A stretch of DNA of 64,000 nucleotides from Synaphobranchus kaupii (Eukaryota > Chordata > Actinopteri > Anguilliformes > Synaphobranchidae), in the NCBI GenBank assembly GCA_029718625.1, contig CM056395.1:26406160-26470159 (forward strand). The letters run 5' to 3'. Numbering within the stretch: the stretch's first letter is position 1; each line of letters starts with the position of its first letter. The notes beneath the pieces are model-generated. The model searched no databases. It was not told the DNA's origin and saw nothing but the letters and a program-made list of their open reading frames with translations. Shown here piece after piece: positions 25,609 through 37,654 of the stretch. The translations under genes were made by a program, and so were the position numbers.

Positions 25609-28600
25609 CACCTGGTCACTGAAACTAAGCCCTATGGAAAATTTCAAGGACAAAACAAATGGCAAATATAGAACAAAGCCCACCTTACATGGTAGCTGGG
25701 AACTCGTTGGCCTAGATTATAGGGGAGGGAGATATATTGTAGGAATATGCCAGTGAAATGTTTTGCATGATGTGGATAGACGCATCATGCACACTGCCAT
25801 GTTCCCAGGTCACGCATCGTTATTGTTTTATCAGCTTCCCTTATCGTTTGATTTTGCTCACCTTTGAGTAATTTCAAACGATAAGGGAAGCTGATAATAC
25901 AATAACGAGGGAAGACGAAAGACACGGACTGGACTCAACTGTTAACATACAGAAAAGACATGACCTGGAATGAGAGAAACCCGTGCACACAATGAGACAG
26001 AGGAATGCGGAAATGAGGTACAGCTGTAGCGAGTAGAGAATCACAGAAAGATAATGTGGAAATGAGGTACAGCTGTAGCGAGTAGAGAATCACAGAAAGA
26101 TATTCAGAGATAGAACGGAAGAAACGAAAAACAGCTGCAGATGGAAACTAAGATTGCATTAGTAAATTAGTAGGTTAGTAAAAACTCTAATTCCCTGATG
26201 TTAGTAAATTAGTTGATTAGTATTATTTACAAGTTAGTCGTTAGTATATTAGTGATAAACCTAATTCTAAGCAGTTAGTAGTAATTAGTAGATTAGTAGT
26301 ATTAACAAGGGTAATTAGCAGTAAATGAGAGTGGAAATACAACGAAACCCGAAATCACCAAAGGCTCCCGAATAGTGTAACGAAGACGGGGGAGTGACGG
26401 TAATACAAACACGGAACAGTGAAACCATAAATGAAAATAAATGCACGATAAGAAAAATGATAAAGAACCTAATACGAATAAACAAACAAGCTCACAATAA
26501 GAAACATAAATGTACCAACAAAGACAGAATGCAGAAAACCTGACAATATAATATAAAAAAATATGTATATAAAAAGGGTTTCTCGGGACATGAGCCACAT
26601 GGCTACAATGAAGCACTTCAGTATGAAATATAAAATTGAGCTGCTTGGTAACTGCAAATGTTGCCTTTAAAAATTCTTTGTTGATGCTTTGAAAATGGAA
26701 GCTGTTGACCTCCGGCACTGTTCGCTCTTCCCACCGTTGAAGCAGTAATGCAGTGCAATGCACTGTGGGTATTAGGTTGCAATCCACTCAGCCAAAGTCT
26801 GTGAAAGTAATATCCCATCATTATTGCGAAACAATATTATAGCGTGTTGACTCCTGTCTTTACCTGTCCAATGTCTTCTTCTTCTAAGTCGGTTATTAAT
26901 GTCAGTACTTGTTTGTTCCCTGTTAATTTCTATAAAACTGTAAGGTAGGTAGGAGGTATGTGCAAATCCGACTGCAAAAGGATATTATTACTTTATGCAT
27001 AAAGGTTAGTCTCTGATGCATAACCCTCTATTGTCATTTTAACACAGTTGTAAGCTCCTCGGGCCTCCCCAGGCTTACTGGCTGTGAGGTGGATGTTCTC
27101 GAACAAACAGCAGGTGGTTGATATCACCACAATGGCGCTGGGGCGGTGGGATTCTCACATGGGCTGAGATTCTTCGCCACGAGAACCACAGGTGCTGTGT
27201 AACACAGTATCCTTTATATAAGAAACACAATTTTCTACATTCGCGTCTTTTTGCTTCATAAAAAAATGTTAGACACGGCTATAAATACATGGTCACATGC
27301 CTAGAAGCAAAACATCAGCTCAGGTATTTAACCTAAGCAAGCATTTTATGAAAAGATCTGCTTTCAAGAAGAGCTGGTTTGTTGATTAAATTAAATTGTC
27401 ATTCAGTAAATAAAATATTAGTAATGTTGAGGACACTATTGGTGCCGCTGCAAAAAAATAAAAGTGTACTATACGTAATAATAATAGCATAAATACATGG
27501 ATTAATACAGTGATGTGGAATTAATGTCAAACTATGTGAGATACAGATAATAATAAACAGATGGTAAAGGTTGAATTACATTAAAAAAAACATTTCCTTG
27601 TTAATAATATCTCAGCAAACCCTTTTATATGCGTGACTTTAAAGACTACCATTGTGGTGAAAACTAAGGAGATATCGCTCACATTTGGCCCTGCAGATAG
27701 GTAAAGCTGCCTATAAATCATACTAATGGTTTCTCCTTTATACATGTCACGGATCGGACGGACATGTATGTACAAGGTCTATATATAGCCCCATTAGTCA
27801 ATGCACTGCATCACATCTGGATGGCCAGAGGACTTGAAAGTCAAGGCTGCAGTCAACTTCATGTTCAAAAGTAAAGGTAAATTCAGTGTCTATCGTTAGC
27901 CCCCTAGTTGTGAGTTCCTAGTCCTTTAAGGGGTAAGGTCACAAATATGTGATCAGAATGCTCTTAACTGAACTTGCTGGTGTAACAATCGCTACTGGTA
28001 ATTGGAAAGCAAAGTTCTAGAACACCAACTTTTGAAGAAAAAAAAAAAAAAACATTCCAAAAAAAACCGACTCTTCTAAAGGCTAGGCTTGCATTCAGTC
28101 TGCGTTTTTCTTTCTTGCAGTGACCTACAGTGCCCTCTGGTATTTAACACACTCCCTTCCCTTGCTCACTTCCCTCGAGGGAGCCATCTTGTGACGCAAT
28201 ATGCTACGTGCAGCAAGCAAACTTAAAAGGTACTCTGCAAGGGAGGGTTGACAAGAAACGAACAAAAACAGAACCGAACCGCCCTCGCAACATTTCGGAA
28301 GTGCAACACCAGAGTAGAAATGTGACCGCCCACTTTTTCCACGTGGAGGATTGCATTGTGGGATTCCCTTCTTGCTGGAAACTTGCATTTTATACCCTCG
28401 GTGGAAGGGAGGATAAACGAGGGAGCGTGGGATTATAATTACTCCCCCTTTCTTAAATTGGATCTGAATCGCACTTGGTGTAGCTGCCATATTTCATCCT
28501 GGTATTTTGGGGATTCCCCCCTTGAAGCAAGGGAATGGAACGGCAGGAAAGGATACACGTAACTCCAGCTGAGCACACTGCAAACCCATCTAGTCCAGCT

Positions 28601-29072
28601 TTGTGATTGTGTTAGTTTCCAAACACTGGACACTGGGAGGGGGGGCACCCAGGCACGCTTTTGAAATATTTAGACCGTCAGGCTACAACAAGAAACAAAG
28701 TGATTGGATCCATATTCTAGTAACTGAAGACCCAAAGGGCTTACACACGGAAATGGTTATTGACTTGCATTTGAAAGCATTTGTTTCCTTTGCTGAAACC
28801 GTTTTAAAATTACCCACTTCGTTCCTTTTTGCGAACGGCTCCCTGCCGAATGCACTTTGCGTCCCACTTCACACGCCACCAAAGAATAATGTTTTAAATG
28901 GAATGAGAACAGCTATTGTTAAAATGTGAAACACGAGGCTGTAATGATGTCTGTTACTTTGCAAGTGTTTTCAGAATCTGTCAGAATGTGGCTCTAATTG
29001 ATCATTACATTTAATGCTTTTTATGCGTGGGCATAATTAATAAAATGAATATTATTTTAAATAATATGATTC
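25609..29072. other. No gene seen; hairpin and small duplications
   Basis: Contains a strong hairpin (25818-25907), two tandem copies of a ~50-bp unit with GAAATGAGGTACAGCTGTAG (about 25997-26105), TTAGTA-rich simple sequence (about 26160-26300) and an A run near 28038. The interval 28120-28570 is less AT-rich and contains several short frames on both strands, but I recognise no domain or matching splice pair. Confidence 0.45.
25818..25907. repeat. Near-perfect hairpin, 34-bp arms, 22-bp loop
   Basis: The left arm (25818-25851) contains CAGCTTCCCTTATCGTTTGA. The right arm (25874-25907) is its reverse complement with a single mismatch in 34 positions. No transposon family or flanking duplication was identified. 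Confidence 0.9.
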
Positions 29073-29215
29073 ATGAATGTGTGAGTGAATGGTGTGTGTT
29101 CCCTGTGATGGATTGGCCACCTGTCCAGGGTGTATTCCTGCCTTTCACCCAATGCATGCTGGGATAGGCTCCAGCCCCCTACTCCAGGAATAAGCAGGTT
29201 AGATAATGGGTGGAC
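29073..29215 (+). mobile_element. tRNA-headed SINE, 5'-truncated copy 2
   Basis: Only the 3' half is present: TGTGAGTGAATGGTGTG, GATGGATTGGCCACCTGTCC, GGGATAGGCTCCAGC and a degraded tail. 5' truncation is usual for elements copied by reverse transcription from the 3' end. Confidence 0.85.
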
Positions 29216-29897
29216 ACATAATATGGACAATATGATTCATTATTAATCCAAACAGTTGGTTGTGGGTTCCCTGCAGTGTTGTGACAGTACCTCAACAACA
29301 GGCATTGTTTAATTTGAACAAGATCAACAACAACATTCTGACCACACACAGGCGCCAAGCAGAAAGAATGATAAATTATCAAAGTTAATTATTAAAAGTT
29401 ATTGTTATTAATGTTCTATTCATTCACTTTTATTGACAAGTTACCTGATGTATCTACTCACACATTCATTTCTATAATTAATATGGACTGCACGTACATT
29501 TACATTTTAGTCATTTGGCAGACGCTCTTATCCAGAGCGATGTACATTATTGCATTTTCAAACTAGGAACAAGTGCGTTAAAACAACCCTAAAAGGTAAA
29601 TACGATTTCAAACACCAGGCGCAGTCAGTATGATTTTTTTTGTTTTTTTAAAATTTTACACGTTATCGATCATCGGCGTGTACCCATCCAATAATCCATT
29701 TCATACAGCATTCTGATGTAGGGGATAAATAATTTCAATAAGATTAAACATCTGCGTGTATCAGGATAGAATCAGACAAAAATAGGAAAATATGACCAGT
29801 AAATGTTGCAGCATATTTCTAAGCAAGTTTTGCCAGCATTATTTAATCCTTTGAAAGACTTAAAGCATTGTCTGACTTACATAACATTTGTGCCACA
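29216..29897. other. No gene; short dispersed-repeat motif near 29505-29550
   Basis: Around 29505 is the widespread fish motif CATTTGGCAGACGCTCTTAT followed by CCAGAGCGATGTAC. A relative appears at 47452-47488. No exon recognised. Confidence 0.5.
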
Positions 29898-30235
29898 GGG
29901 CGGCACGGTGGTTCAGTGGTTAGCACTCTCGCCTCACAGCAAGAAGAGATTGAATACTGAGGTTGAATCCTGGCCGGGGGCCTTCCTGTGTGGTGTTTGC
30001 ATGTTCCCCCCGAGTCCGCGTGGGTTTCCTCCGGGTACTCCGGTTTCCCACCACAGTTCAAAGACATGCATAGGTGTGAGTGTGTGAGTGAATGGTGTGT
30101 GTGCCCTACGATGGATTGGCGACCTGTCCAGGGGGTATTCCTGCCTCTTGTCCAATGCATGCTGGGATAGGCTCCAGCCCACCCCCCGATGACCCTGACC
30201 AGGAATAAGTGGGTTAGATAATGGATGGATGGATG
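29898..30235 (+). mobile_element. tRNA-headed SINE, nearly full copy 3
   Basis: Begins GGGCGGCACGGTGGTTCAGT with TGGTTAGCACTCTCGCCTCA, has a degenerate box B (GGTTGAATCC) and the same body as the other copies, and ends ATGGATGGATGGATG. This is the most complete of the three copies in the window. Confidence 0.9.
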
Positions 30236-33200
30236 TACCCCACATCAAATATTAAAACTTCATCATTCCCTGCTTTCACTATGGAGCTCCACCAATCATG
30301 GACTGCATTGGTAAGAAGAACAGAACAATCCTATCAGCGATTGGTGGATACTTTTCTGGTTGTATTTCCAGCCAGGAGAACTTTTGATCAAGGGGCTATA
30401 GCCAGAAGGCACACTGCAGTCACTGTTGTCTTTGTTCGATTCGTTGTTACCAACAGACTCTGTGATTGGTGGAGAACTCCTCTATAAAAGTGATGAAGCC
30501 AATGTCCTGTCCTTATTTTATCCTCCCTGCTGCACACCAGAAAATGAAGGTGCACTGCAGTCCAAACACCCCAAGTGAAATAATGGCGGAAATAATGGTT
30601 GTGTTTTCAAAAACACTGATGCGGGGATGAAAAATGAAAAAGATCAACACAGTGCCCAGTTTCCTGGGAGTTATACAAGACATTTCCAGCACAGCAGCAG
30701 TATAGTTCTGGACAGAAGGTGAATGATTTTTAAAAAAAGTAAACATTGAACATCTTTCATGATCAAAAACTAATGTTAAAGAAATTTTAATGTTTGTTAC
30801 ATCTTGTCACAGTGATACTTATGCCATCTAGTATTGGTTATGTATTGGTTATGTGACAATCTGTGCCCTAACAGTGTTGCAATAGCTTGACATCATAAAG
30901 CTGTTTGTTCCCCATTCTTGAAACAGAAGCCCCAGGCTGTTTCAACAGAGCTTCATCACCAGAAGACTCCTAATCACTCAAGTGAATTGGCTTTGCACAA
31001 CCGCTGATGTCTTTGGGGCTGAAATGACTAATTAATTACAGAAACCCAACAGCAATTTTTTTCTGGGAAATGCCAGAGTAAGGCCTTTTCAGATCATTCT
31101 GCGCTATTTAGCAGGGTGGCAAACTTGTACCCATTTAGCTTCCTACCGCAGATGTACCCATTTAAATTTGAAGCTTTTAGTGATCATTTGAGAGACAAAG
31201 GCTGACAGTTTCTGGAGCCGACAGTGAATCTTTAAAGTCAGCCCTGGGTCTCTGGCATTAAGGCTCTATCTCTATTCAGTGAAGAAGTTTCTCAGAGCAA
31301 AGCCAAGGTATATAAACGTGCAAAGTCAGTTTGGTTTGGTCAGGAAGGGTGTGAGTGAAGCTAACAGAACCTTAATAAAATAATTGCAGCAATGCACCCC
31401 CCACACCCCCACCTCCCCACCCAAATGATAGCACATTGGCACAACCTGGATGACCTCGTGGTCGAGAAGAGATCATCCAACCAACAGGCTCCGTATGTAA
31501 GAATGTAACTATCGCTGGGGGGCATTTCTGTGGCCACAAAGGTGTTTTTTTCACACAATTACTCTGGCATTCTGTAGGATGTACAGCAAGAGCAATGTAC
31601 AAATAAATTACTTGGAATTATCCCAACAGAAATTAGTCTGTGGAACACAGGCTCATTCCAAAGATCGTAAAAACCTAAACTGAACGATTAAACTGAGATA
31701 TTTTCTTCTTGGCCGGCCCAGTTTCCGCTATCTCCCTGTTGCTGGATTGCAGGACTCACGCATCAGCTTCATTTATAGCCCCAGACCACAAACAAAACTG
31801 AACAAAACAAAAAAAAAAACAGGGCATTATTGCAGATTAATGAGCATTATTACTAATGGGCATTCTGAAAACGTACTACATGGACAGAAAAAAAAACTAA
31901 ATCAAGATTGGATCCCCATGAAAACACCATGGATTACCTTGAAAGAAACTCCCAGGACAGAGAGTGTGAGCATTTGAAATCTAATTAGTTCAAGCTCACA
32001 GACCTCAAGAACATGAATATTTCAGAAAGCACACCTTGTTGATTTGGTACAATTTTGAAGGGACCTCTTTCATTTCACTAACGCAGTAACCGCACAAGGG
32101 CAACAACGAAAACGGTGGCATTCCTCATGCGTGGGCGCCCCGTTTAAATACCATGATAGGGTACGGTGGCTGGGTGACCCACAAACCTGCTTACTTGAGT
32201 CAATTAAGCTTACTAATCAATTGATGTTTCTTTAAATAATGGCAAATTAAGAGAAATTCCAGGACCTGTGGAGGCACTATTTTAGCCATATGTGACGCGT
32301 GTTGGTAAAACGGTCCGCAAGTCGCACTTCTGCAATTCACAGTAGAAAGCATGTGTTTACCTGTGTGCATGCTTACTAAGTCCAACTAAGCTGTCGGGGA
32401 AGCGAAGATTAAGTAAAAATGTGTTTTTTGGTGTTATTTGTTCATGTAAGAATTATGGGGAGAAAACAATAAAAAGTTCTGAAACAATTCCCAAATCACC
32501 CGCAGCAAAATGAAACCGGTCTGAAATCTCTTGGTGGCTGAATTATGAAATTATGAGGCTTTGAAAATGAATGCACATAACTGTAATTGAAGTGTAATAG
32601 AACTGAATATGTAAGTTAGGGGAAACACTGCATGAATCTAAAGTTAGAGGTCAAGATATTGTAAACTAGTTAGCAAGCTAGCTATGGTGAGACTTTATAA
32701 TTCAAGCATTTTTAGGATTTGTGTTTATTTCAGGTAATGTCACAGGATTATTGATTTGGTGAATTATTTCAATACAGAAATATTGCTACTGCAAATGGAA
32801 ATGGGAGCCATTAGGTTCAATTGAAGGAGGCAATACAAAAACAAACAATAGCTAAGGTTAAATATGCGGACAAAAATAGTTTTCATCTGGCAAATATTTT
32901 AGTTGCAAAACGTTACATCTAGTTAAGCATTTTTGTGGTTTGCAGTTAAGTATTTATTAAGTTTGTAAATATTAACACAGCGGCCTAGTTATGTTGGTTA
33001 TTATTGTGTGTACTGAGATAAAGGGATAGTTTGGAATTTTGGACATAAAATTTTTGACTCCACCTCGGATGGGGAAAGTTAAAAGGGTTAGTTTGGAATT
33101 TTGGACATAATGTCTCATTTACGACTTACCAATGATTTAGTTGATTGATGGAAACCATTTTCAGCTAATTCCATGCTGTCCCTTCTTTTGGACATACACA

Positions 33201-33496
33201 CGATGCTAATGCTAGCGCAACTCTAAGGTAACCGGTAGCATCCACTACCAAACGCTCTTAAAGACTCCACAGTGCACCCAAAGCAAATAAAATACGACGA
33301 CAGTCTATCGGGGTTATTTTGAGTGTGAACTAATGAACGCTTAAAAAATAAATAAATAAAAAACCCTGCAGAGGTGACCAGTCACCATAGTCGGCTACTC
33401 GCTGAGTTGGCAGAGCAACCTTGACGTTTTTGTGCAGAGGTACAATTTTCAGAAAGAAAAAGAAAGGGAGCAGGATTACATTTGTGTGCAAATTTT
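30236..33496. other. No gene seen; repeat fragment near 33010-33120
   Basis: The phrase AGTTTGGAATTTTGGACATA occurs twice (about 33029 and 33092) in a block that also has GATGCTAATGCTAGCGC, a composition typical of dispersed nonautonomous fish elements. Nothing else could be assigned. The cytoplasmic-tail exon expected downstream of the mucin-like exon at 33690 was not found here. Confidence 0.4.
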
Positions 33497-33552
33497 TATC
33501 AAACAAGCCTTAAATCATCACTCTGCTGCCAGAAATACAGTAAATATTGATG
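33497..33552. repeat. ~56-bp segment duplicated at 34838-34896
   Basis: ATCAAACAAGCCTTAAATCA and CACTCTGCTGCCAGAAATAC here match ATCAAACAAGCCTCAAACCA and CACTCTGCTGCCGGATATGC at 34838-34896, with about 85-90 percent identity by eye. The copies lie on either side of the mucin-like transmembrane exon. Confidence 0.7.
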
Positions 33553-33663
33553 GATAACTTTAAGGGTTTCTTCTCCTGACTGAGAGAGAGCTCAAATATA
33601 GTACAAACTGCAGTAAACACAGGGAGCTTTCTGAGAGACACAGGGAGAAAGACTGCAAGAGAT

Positions 33664-33693
33664 ACACACGCACGCACGCACGCACGCACGCAC
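33664..33693. repeat. (ACGC)n microsatellite at an exon border
   Basis: About seven copies of a four-base unit. On the minus strand it reads (GTGC)n directly after the transmembrane exon, so the splice donor GTGCGT is itself part of the repeat. Confidence 0.9.
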
Positions 33694-33836
33694 AGGAGTA
33701 TCCATAAGGGGAGGAGGATGATGGCGATACCGCAGGGGATGATGATGATGATGGCCAGGGCCCACCCAGGGAACCTGCCTACGCTACTTATGGACAAGGC
33801 TGCTTGTGGTGGTGGGGGCTTTGTTGGGGGCCAGGC
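33690..33836 (-). CDS. Exon for proline-rich stalk plus transmembrane helix, mucin-like protein (partial)
   Basis: On the minus strand a good acceptor (TGTACTTTCAG) opens a 147-bp phase-0 exon of 49 codons that ends at a GTGCGT donor. The first ~20 residues are extracellular-stalk-like (PPTKPPPPQ). These are followed by FPGW and a hydrophobic stretch of about 22 residues (ALAIIIIIPCGIAIILLPLW), ending LLC, a likely juxtamembrane cysteine. The Pro-Gly-Trp before the helix and Cys after it resemble membrane mucins such as MUC1. Thr-rich exons lie upstream on the same strand. The cytoplasmic exon was not found, so the gene may be incomplete or decayed. The exon itself is moderately supported; the mucin assignment is inference. 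Confidence 0.48.
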
Positions 33837-34344
33837 CTGAAAGTACAAAAACAATGAGTGACTGAAACTTATCCAGCAAAAATGAAACTCCAGGCCATAT
33901 TTCGGTGACAATGGCAGCTAGGTTTGCTAGTTTCCGTTGCCTGCCGTAAATCCATTTCCATCATCAGAGAGACCGTCTCTACACTTGTCAAACCGTCAAA
34001 AGTATGCATTTGTTAAATACATTGGGATGGCAGGAATGCCATCCACAAAGTTACGGCTACCTACACAGCACCAAGAGTTTGGCATGTTTCAGAAATAACC
34101 ACAATGACCACGGACCATGAAGTTATGAACATTAAGTTCTGTACCTTCTGACCTCATGTAAACACACAGAATTCAATTACAACTTCACACGTCCACACAA
34201 TAAAGCCCCCAAACTTCTTTTTGTATTTTTCCCCTCCTACTTTTTCCTGCCAATTTTTCATCACAAATGCTCCAGTCCCACAATCAACAATTTTCCCCAT
34301 TGGAGATATACAAACGGATAACAAATTAAAGGAAAAACCAACAT

Positions 34345-34640
34345 AAAGTGCCTTGGCAAGGTGTTGGGCCACCACGAGCCGCCAGAACAGCTTCAATGTG
34401 CCCTAGCATAGATTCAACCTCTAGGTCGAAGTCATTAAAACTCATTTTTAAACACTCCACAGATTTCATGTTAGCAATCTATAGTGTTGGCAAGTCAGTT
34501 ATCTACTTTGTGCATGACACAAGTAATTTTTCCAAAAATTGTTTACAGATTTCACATTTAATTCACTATATCACAATTCCAGTGGGTCAGAAGTTTACAT
34601 ACACTACGTTGACTGTGTCTTTAAATTTTTAATATTTGGC
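34345..34640. mobile_element. Transposon fragments, one matching the right end of the 6218 Tc1 element
   Basis: From about 34495 to 34610 the sequence (ACTTTGTGCATGACACAAGT, then CCAGTGGGTCAGAAGTTTAC) is the reverse complement of 7805-7920 in the first Tc1 element, with small differences. The stretch before it (CTTGGCAAGGTGTTGGGCCA) looks like another dispersed DNA-transposon end. No transposase remains. Confidence 0.75.
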
Positions 34641-34730
34641 CACATATCATTTGCATGCCATGACTTCCTGATGTCTGTGACCCAACAACATCATAAGACT
34701 CTTGATATCTTCTTTTCTGGTACTCAGAAT
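34641..34730. repeat. Fragment duplicated at about 37905-38000
   Basis: GACTTCCTGATGTCTGTGAC and TTTTCTGGTACTC occur both here and near 37937-38000 in the same orientation. They are likely two remnants of one transposon family. Confidence 0.7.
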
Positions 34731-34913
34731 GGATCTCTATGGGAATTGGGGGGTGGGACTAGACTTAGCTGTAAATTACACTGGAACAGTGTGGAACACA
34801 TGGTTGGCTAAATGGCTGTAAGTCATCAAGGGTCTGAGGTATCAAACAAGCCTCAAACCATCACTCTGCTGCCGGATATGCAGTAGATATGGATTCCAGG
34901 ATCCAGGATCCAC

Positions 34914-35075
34914 GACTCTCACACAGGAATTTCAAGAATTCATAATTTATTACTTCGACAAAAGCTCCTGAAGTATAGGGAGAAGGTTATACGGGGATAT
35001 AACCTTCTCCCGATACTTCAGGCGCTTTTGTCAAAGTAATAAATTATGAATTCTTGAACTTTCTGTGTGAGAGTC
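34914..35075. repeat. Long palindrome, ~78-bp arms, built from an LTR end
   Basis: The left arm runs from GACTCTCACACAGGAATTTC and the right arm ends in TTTCTGTGTGAGAGTC. The centre is GGTTATACGGGGATATAACC. Arms match at roughly 90 percent or more by eye. The right arm continues into TTTGAGTCCAGTCCCTTCAC and ATAACA (to about 35112), which resembles the terminal segment of the solo LTR at 8460-9034. The palindrome may be a foldback derivative of that LTR family. Confidence 0.85.
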
Positions 35076-35123
35076 ATGCGTTTGAGTCCAGTCCCTTCAC
35101 GGAATCATAACATGTTCATTACA

Positions 35124-36652
35124 TACACTACTCACAAAAAGTTAGAGATATTTGGCTTTCGGGTGAAATTTATGGAAAATGTAAGTTCACGCTACAGTGA
35201 TATTATACGTATCATGAAAGTAGGGCATTTAAGTAGAAGCATGCAATGGTGATTTCCTCATCTCAAACAATTTATTGAAACAAAAGCCAACAACAGTGGT
35301 GGGTATACCACAACAAAAATGTCAATGTCTCAATAACTTGTCATGTGCCCTTGAGCATCAATTACAGCTTGACAACGACGTCTCATGCTGTTCACAAGTC
35401 GACTTATTGTCTGCTGAGGCATGGCATCCCACTCTTCTTGAAGGGCGGCCCTCAGGTCATTGAGGTTCTGGGGTACAGAGTTACGAGCCTCTACACGGTG
35501 AGTCAGCTGATCCCATAGGTTTTCTATGGGATTCAGGTCTGGAGAAAGTGCAGGCCACTCCATTTGAGGTACCCCAGCAGCCTTTCCCTAATGATGCGAC
35601 CTCGATGAGCTGGAGCATTGTCGTCCATGAAGATGAAATTAGGCCTGTGTTGTTCATGCAGGGGCACAATGACTGGATTAATGATGTTATTCAGGTAGTA
35701 TGGGCTTGTCACTGTACCATTCACAAAAGTGTAGGGCAGTTCTGTATTGACTAGACACACCTGCCCACACTGTAACACCGCCACCACCAAAAGGTCGTCT
35801 GGTGACAACAGTGGCTGATGCATAGCGCTCTCCTTGACGTCTCCAACATCGTTGGCGGCCATCATTTCTGCTCAACGTGAATCGACTTTCATCAGAGAAC
35901 AGCACTGAGGCCCACTGGTCCCTCGTCCAGCGTAAATGCTCCCTGGCCCATGAAAGACGATGACGCCTGTGCCTGGTGGTGTGGTCAGGTACCCTTGCAG
36001 GTCGTCTAGCACGCAGACCACGCTGATGTAAACGGTTTCGAATGGTCTGACATGACACTTGGGTGCCTCTCACCTCCCTTAAATGTGCCTGGAGTTGAGT
36101 GGCATTCATCATCCGGTTCCGCAGGGCACTGTTCACAATGAAGCGGTCATCAGTGTGGGATGTGGCCAAAGGACGTCCACTTCTATGCCTTTCTGTGACT
36201 CTTCCAGTCTCTCTGTATCTCTGTTGCAACCTGCTGATGACACTCTGTGACACTCTAAGCTCAGTGGCCACTTCCCTCTGAGAACATCCTGTTTGAAGCC
36301 TCGCAATGGCGAGGTACTGTTGATCAATTGTTAGGTGTCGTCTTGGTCTCATGATGTCAAAATGTGAACAGCATGATGAAGAGGACTGTTTAAATACCAA
36401 TTCTAATTGAACCAGGAAATTTATTGGTCGATTCATGGATCAAACACCTGTTGTGAATTTTGCCGTTCAGCTCCTTGTTAGAGAACAGCAAGTTGTGCAA
36501 AAAGTACTGAAACATTGAATAGTTGGACATGTGCATTCAAAAGTTTAGAGAAGGTTAAATTAATTTCACCTGTAAAGGTTATAGTGCATTTTAGGTTCAT
36601 CCTGAAATTTCACCCGAAAGCCGAATATCCCTAACTTTTTGTGAGTAGTGTA
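35124..36652 (-). mobile_element. Tc1-like DNA transposon, nearly complete (1529 bp)
   Basis: The terminal inverted repeats are ~48 bp: TACACTACTCACAAAAAGTT at the left end and the matching AACTTTTTGTGAGTAGTGTA at the right, with two mismatches before they diverge. TA dinucleotides lie at both edges. The length is normal for Tc1. It encodes a minus-strand transposase with two frame breaks. It lies between the SEA-like and transmembrane exons of the mucin-like locus. Confidence 0.94.
35330..36352 (-). pseudogene. Tc1-like transposase with two frameshifts
   Basis: Translation starts at MRPRRHLT (36352). The N-terminal half holds a helix-turn-helix DNA-binding domain ([20 protein letters not shown]) and the GRP linker ([10 protein letters not shown]). 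The catalytic residues are all still visible: Asp in LFSDESRF, Asp in FMDDNAPAH and Glu in SPDLNPIENLW, the DD34E pattern of Tc1 enzymes. The frame changes near 35735 and again near 35565, so three reading frames carry the protein. Apart from these two small indels it is close to full length (~340 codons), pointing to a fairly young copy. Confidence 0.92.
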
Positions 36653-37393
36653 TATTTAGGAAAAGTCACGATGGGAGAGCCACAGCCTATGAATTTCGTG
36701 ACGGCAGATTTATTTATTTTCTTAGTGGCAACGGTCATTGACTGCTTTAGCGTTCGTAGTGTTTTTTAACATATTTTAATGGCTTTAACGAGGCTACTGT
36801 AGCTACCCCAAGTTTTTACAATTAATGTTAGGTAGGCCTATAGATCCTCTACCGACATGCAAACCATTAGTATGTCTACCGTGTACAATAACCCATTAAA
36901 AACACATACCGTAATTCATTAAAAATATGACTAGCACTAAAATTTATTTGTAATTCATGGTAAAGGGAAAATGCCTGAATCATACATGTTCTTTGAGCTA
37001 GAATGTATGTGTGTTCGTAAATGTGTATATATATATATCATGTAGATTTAATTATCTTATGGTTCATAAATTTATATGCATTATAATTGTCAGTTGCTCA
37101 TAACAAACACAGTAGAAAAAGTAATTGTATCTCAACAAAAAACGTTTTCAACGTACAAAAACGGCATGTTACTCATGCATACAAAGCACTGTAATAAAAC
37201 CAGCAAAATCTAGGCCTGTCATTAAAAGTATTGATGTCAAAATGCGGCCAAGTTACAACAAAAAATATTGGCTATCTTAACACACAGTTAAACAAGCTCT
37301 ATTCTAAAACAAAGCTACCCAATGTTTCCTAAATTATTTCATGTAACTTGGCCCTGTGTTCTTCATCTTACCACCTGAAGACAATGTGGTCAT
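36653..37393. other. No gene seen
   Basis: AT-rich spacer between the Tc1 element and the SEA-like exon candidate, with a short (TA)n near 37028. No domain recognised. Confidence 0.5.
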
Positions 37394-37544
37394 TCAAATT
37401 TTATGTTCAAGCTGAAGCTGTTGATAGCTGAGCAGTGAGGAACCACTAGCTCTCAGTATTGCAGACAAGAAGTTGCTTGGCTGTTTGATGTCACCTTCCC
37501 GAAAGGCATACTCCACAGTGGCATGAATCTGGTTTGGCATGTCC
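37394..37544 (-). CDS. Candidate SEA-like exon of the mucin-like gene
   Basis: A minus-strand acceptor (TTTTATGTTCCTACAG) opens a frame beginning DMPNQIHATVEYAF and continuing REGDIKQPSNFLSAIL. The alternating hydrophobic strand followed by a short polar turn resembles the second half of SEA domains, which sit between the Thr-rich region and the membrane helix of cell-surface mucins. The frame stays open to a TGA at 37394. The true 3' border is unclear: a GTGACA donor after REG is one option. Position and strand fit the neighbouring Thr-rich and transmembrane exons. The domain assignment is tentative, based only on pattern. Confidence 0.33.
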
Positions 37545-37654
37545 CTGTAGGAACATAAAATGGCAGAATCGATAAATGCTTGGATTCACGCTGATGAAAT
37601 GGACCTTTTATACATTTGACCACAAAGATAGGTTTGCACCTTGCCAGCATAAAT

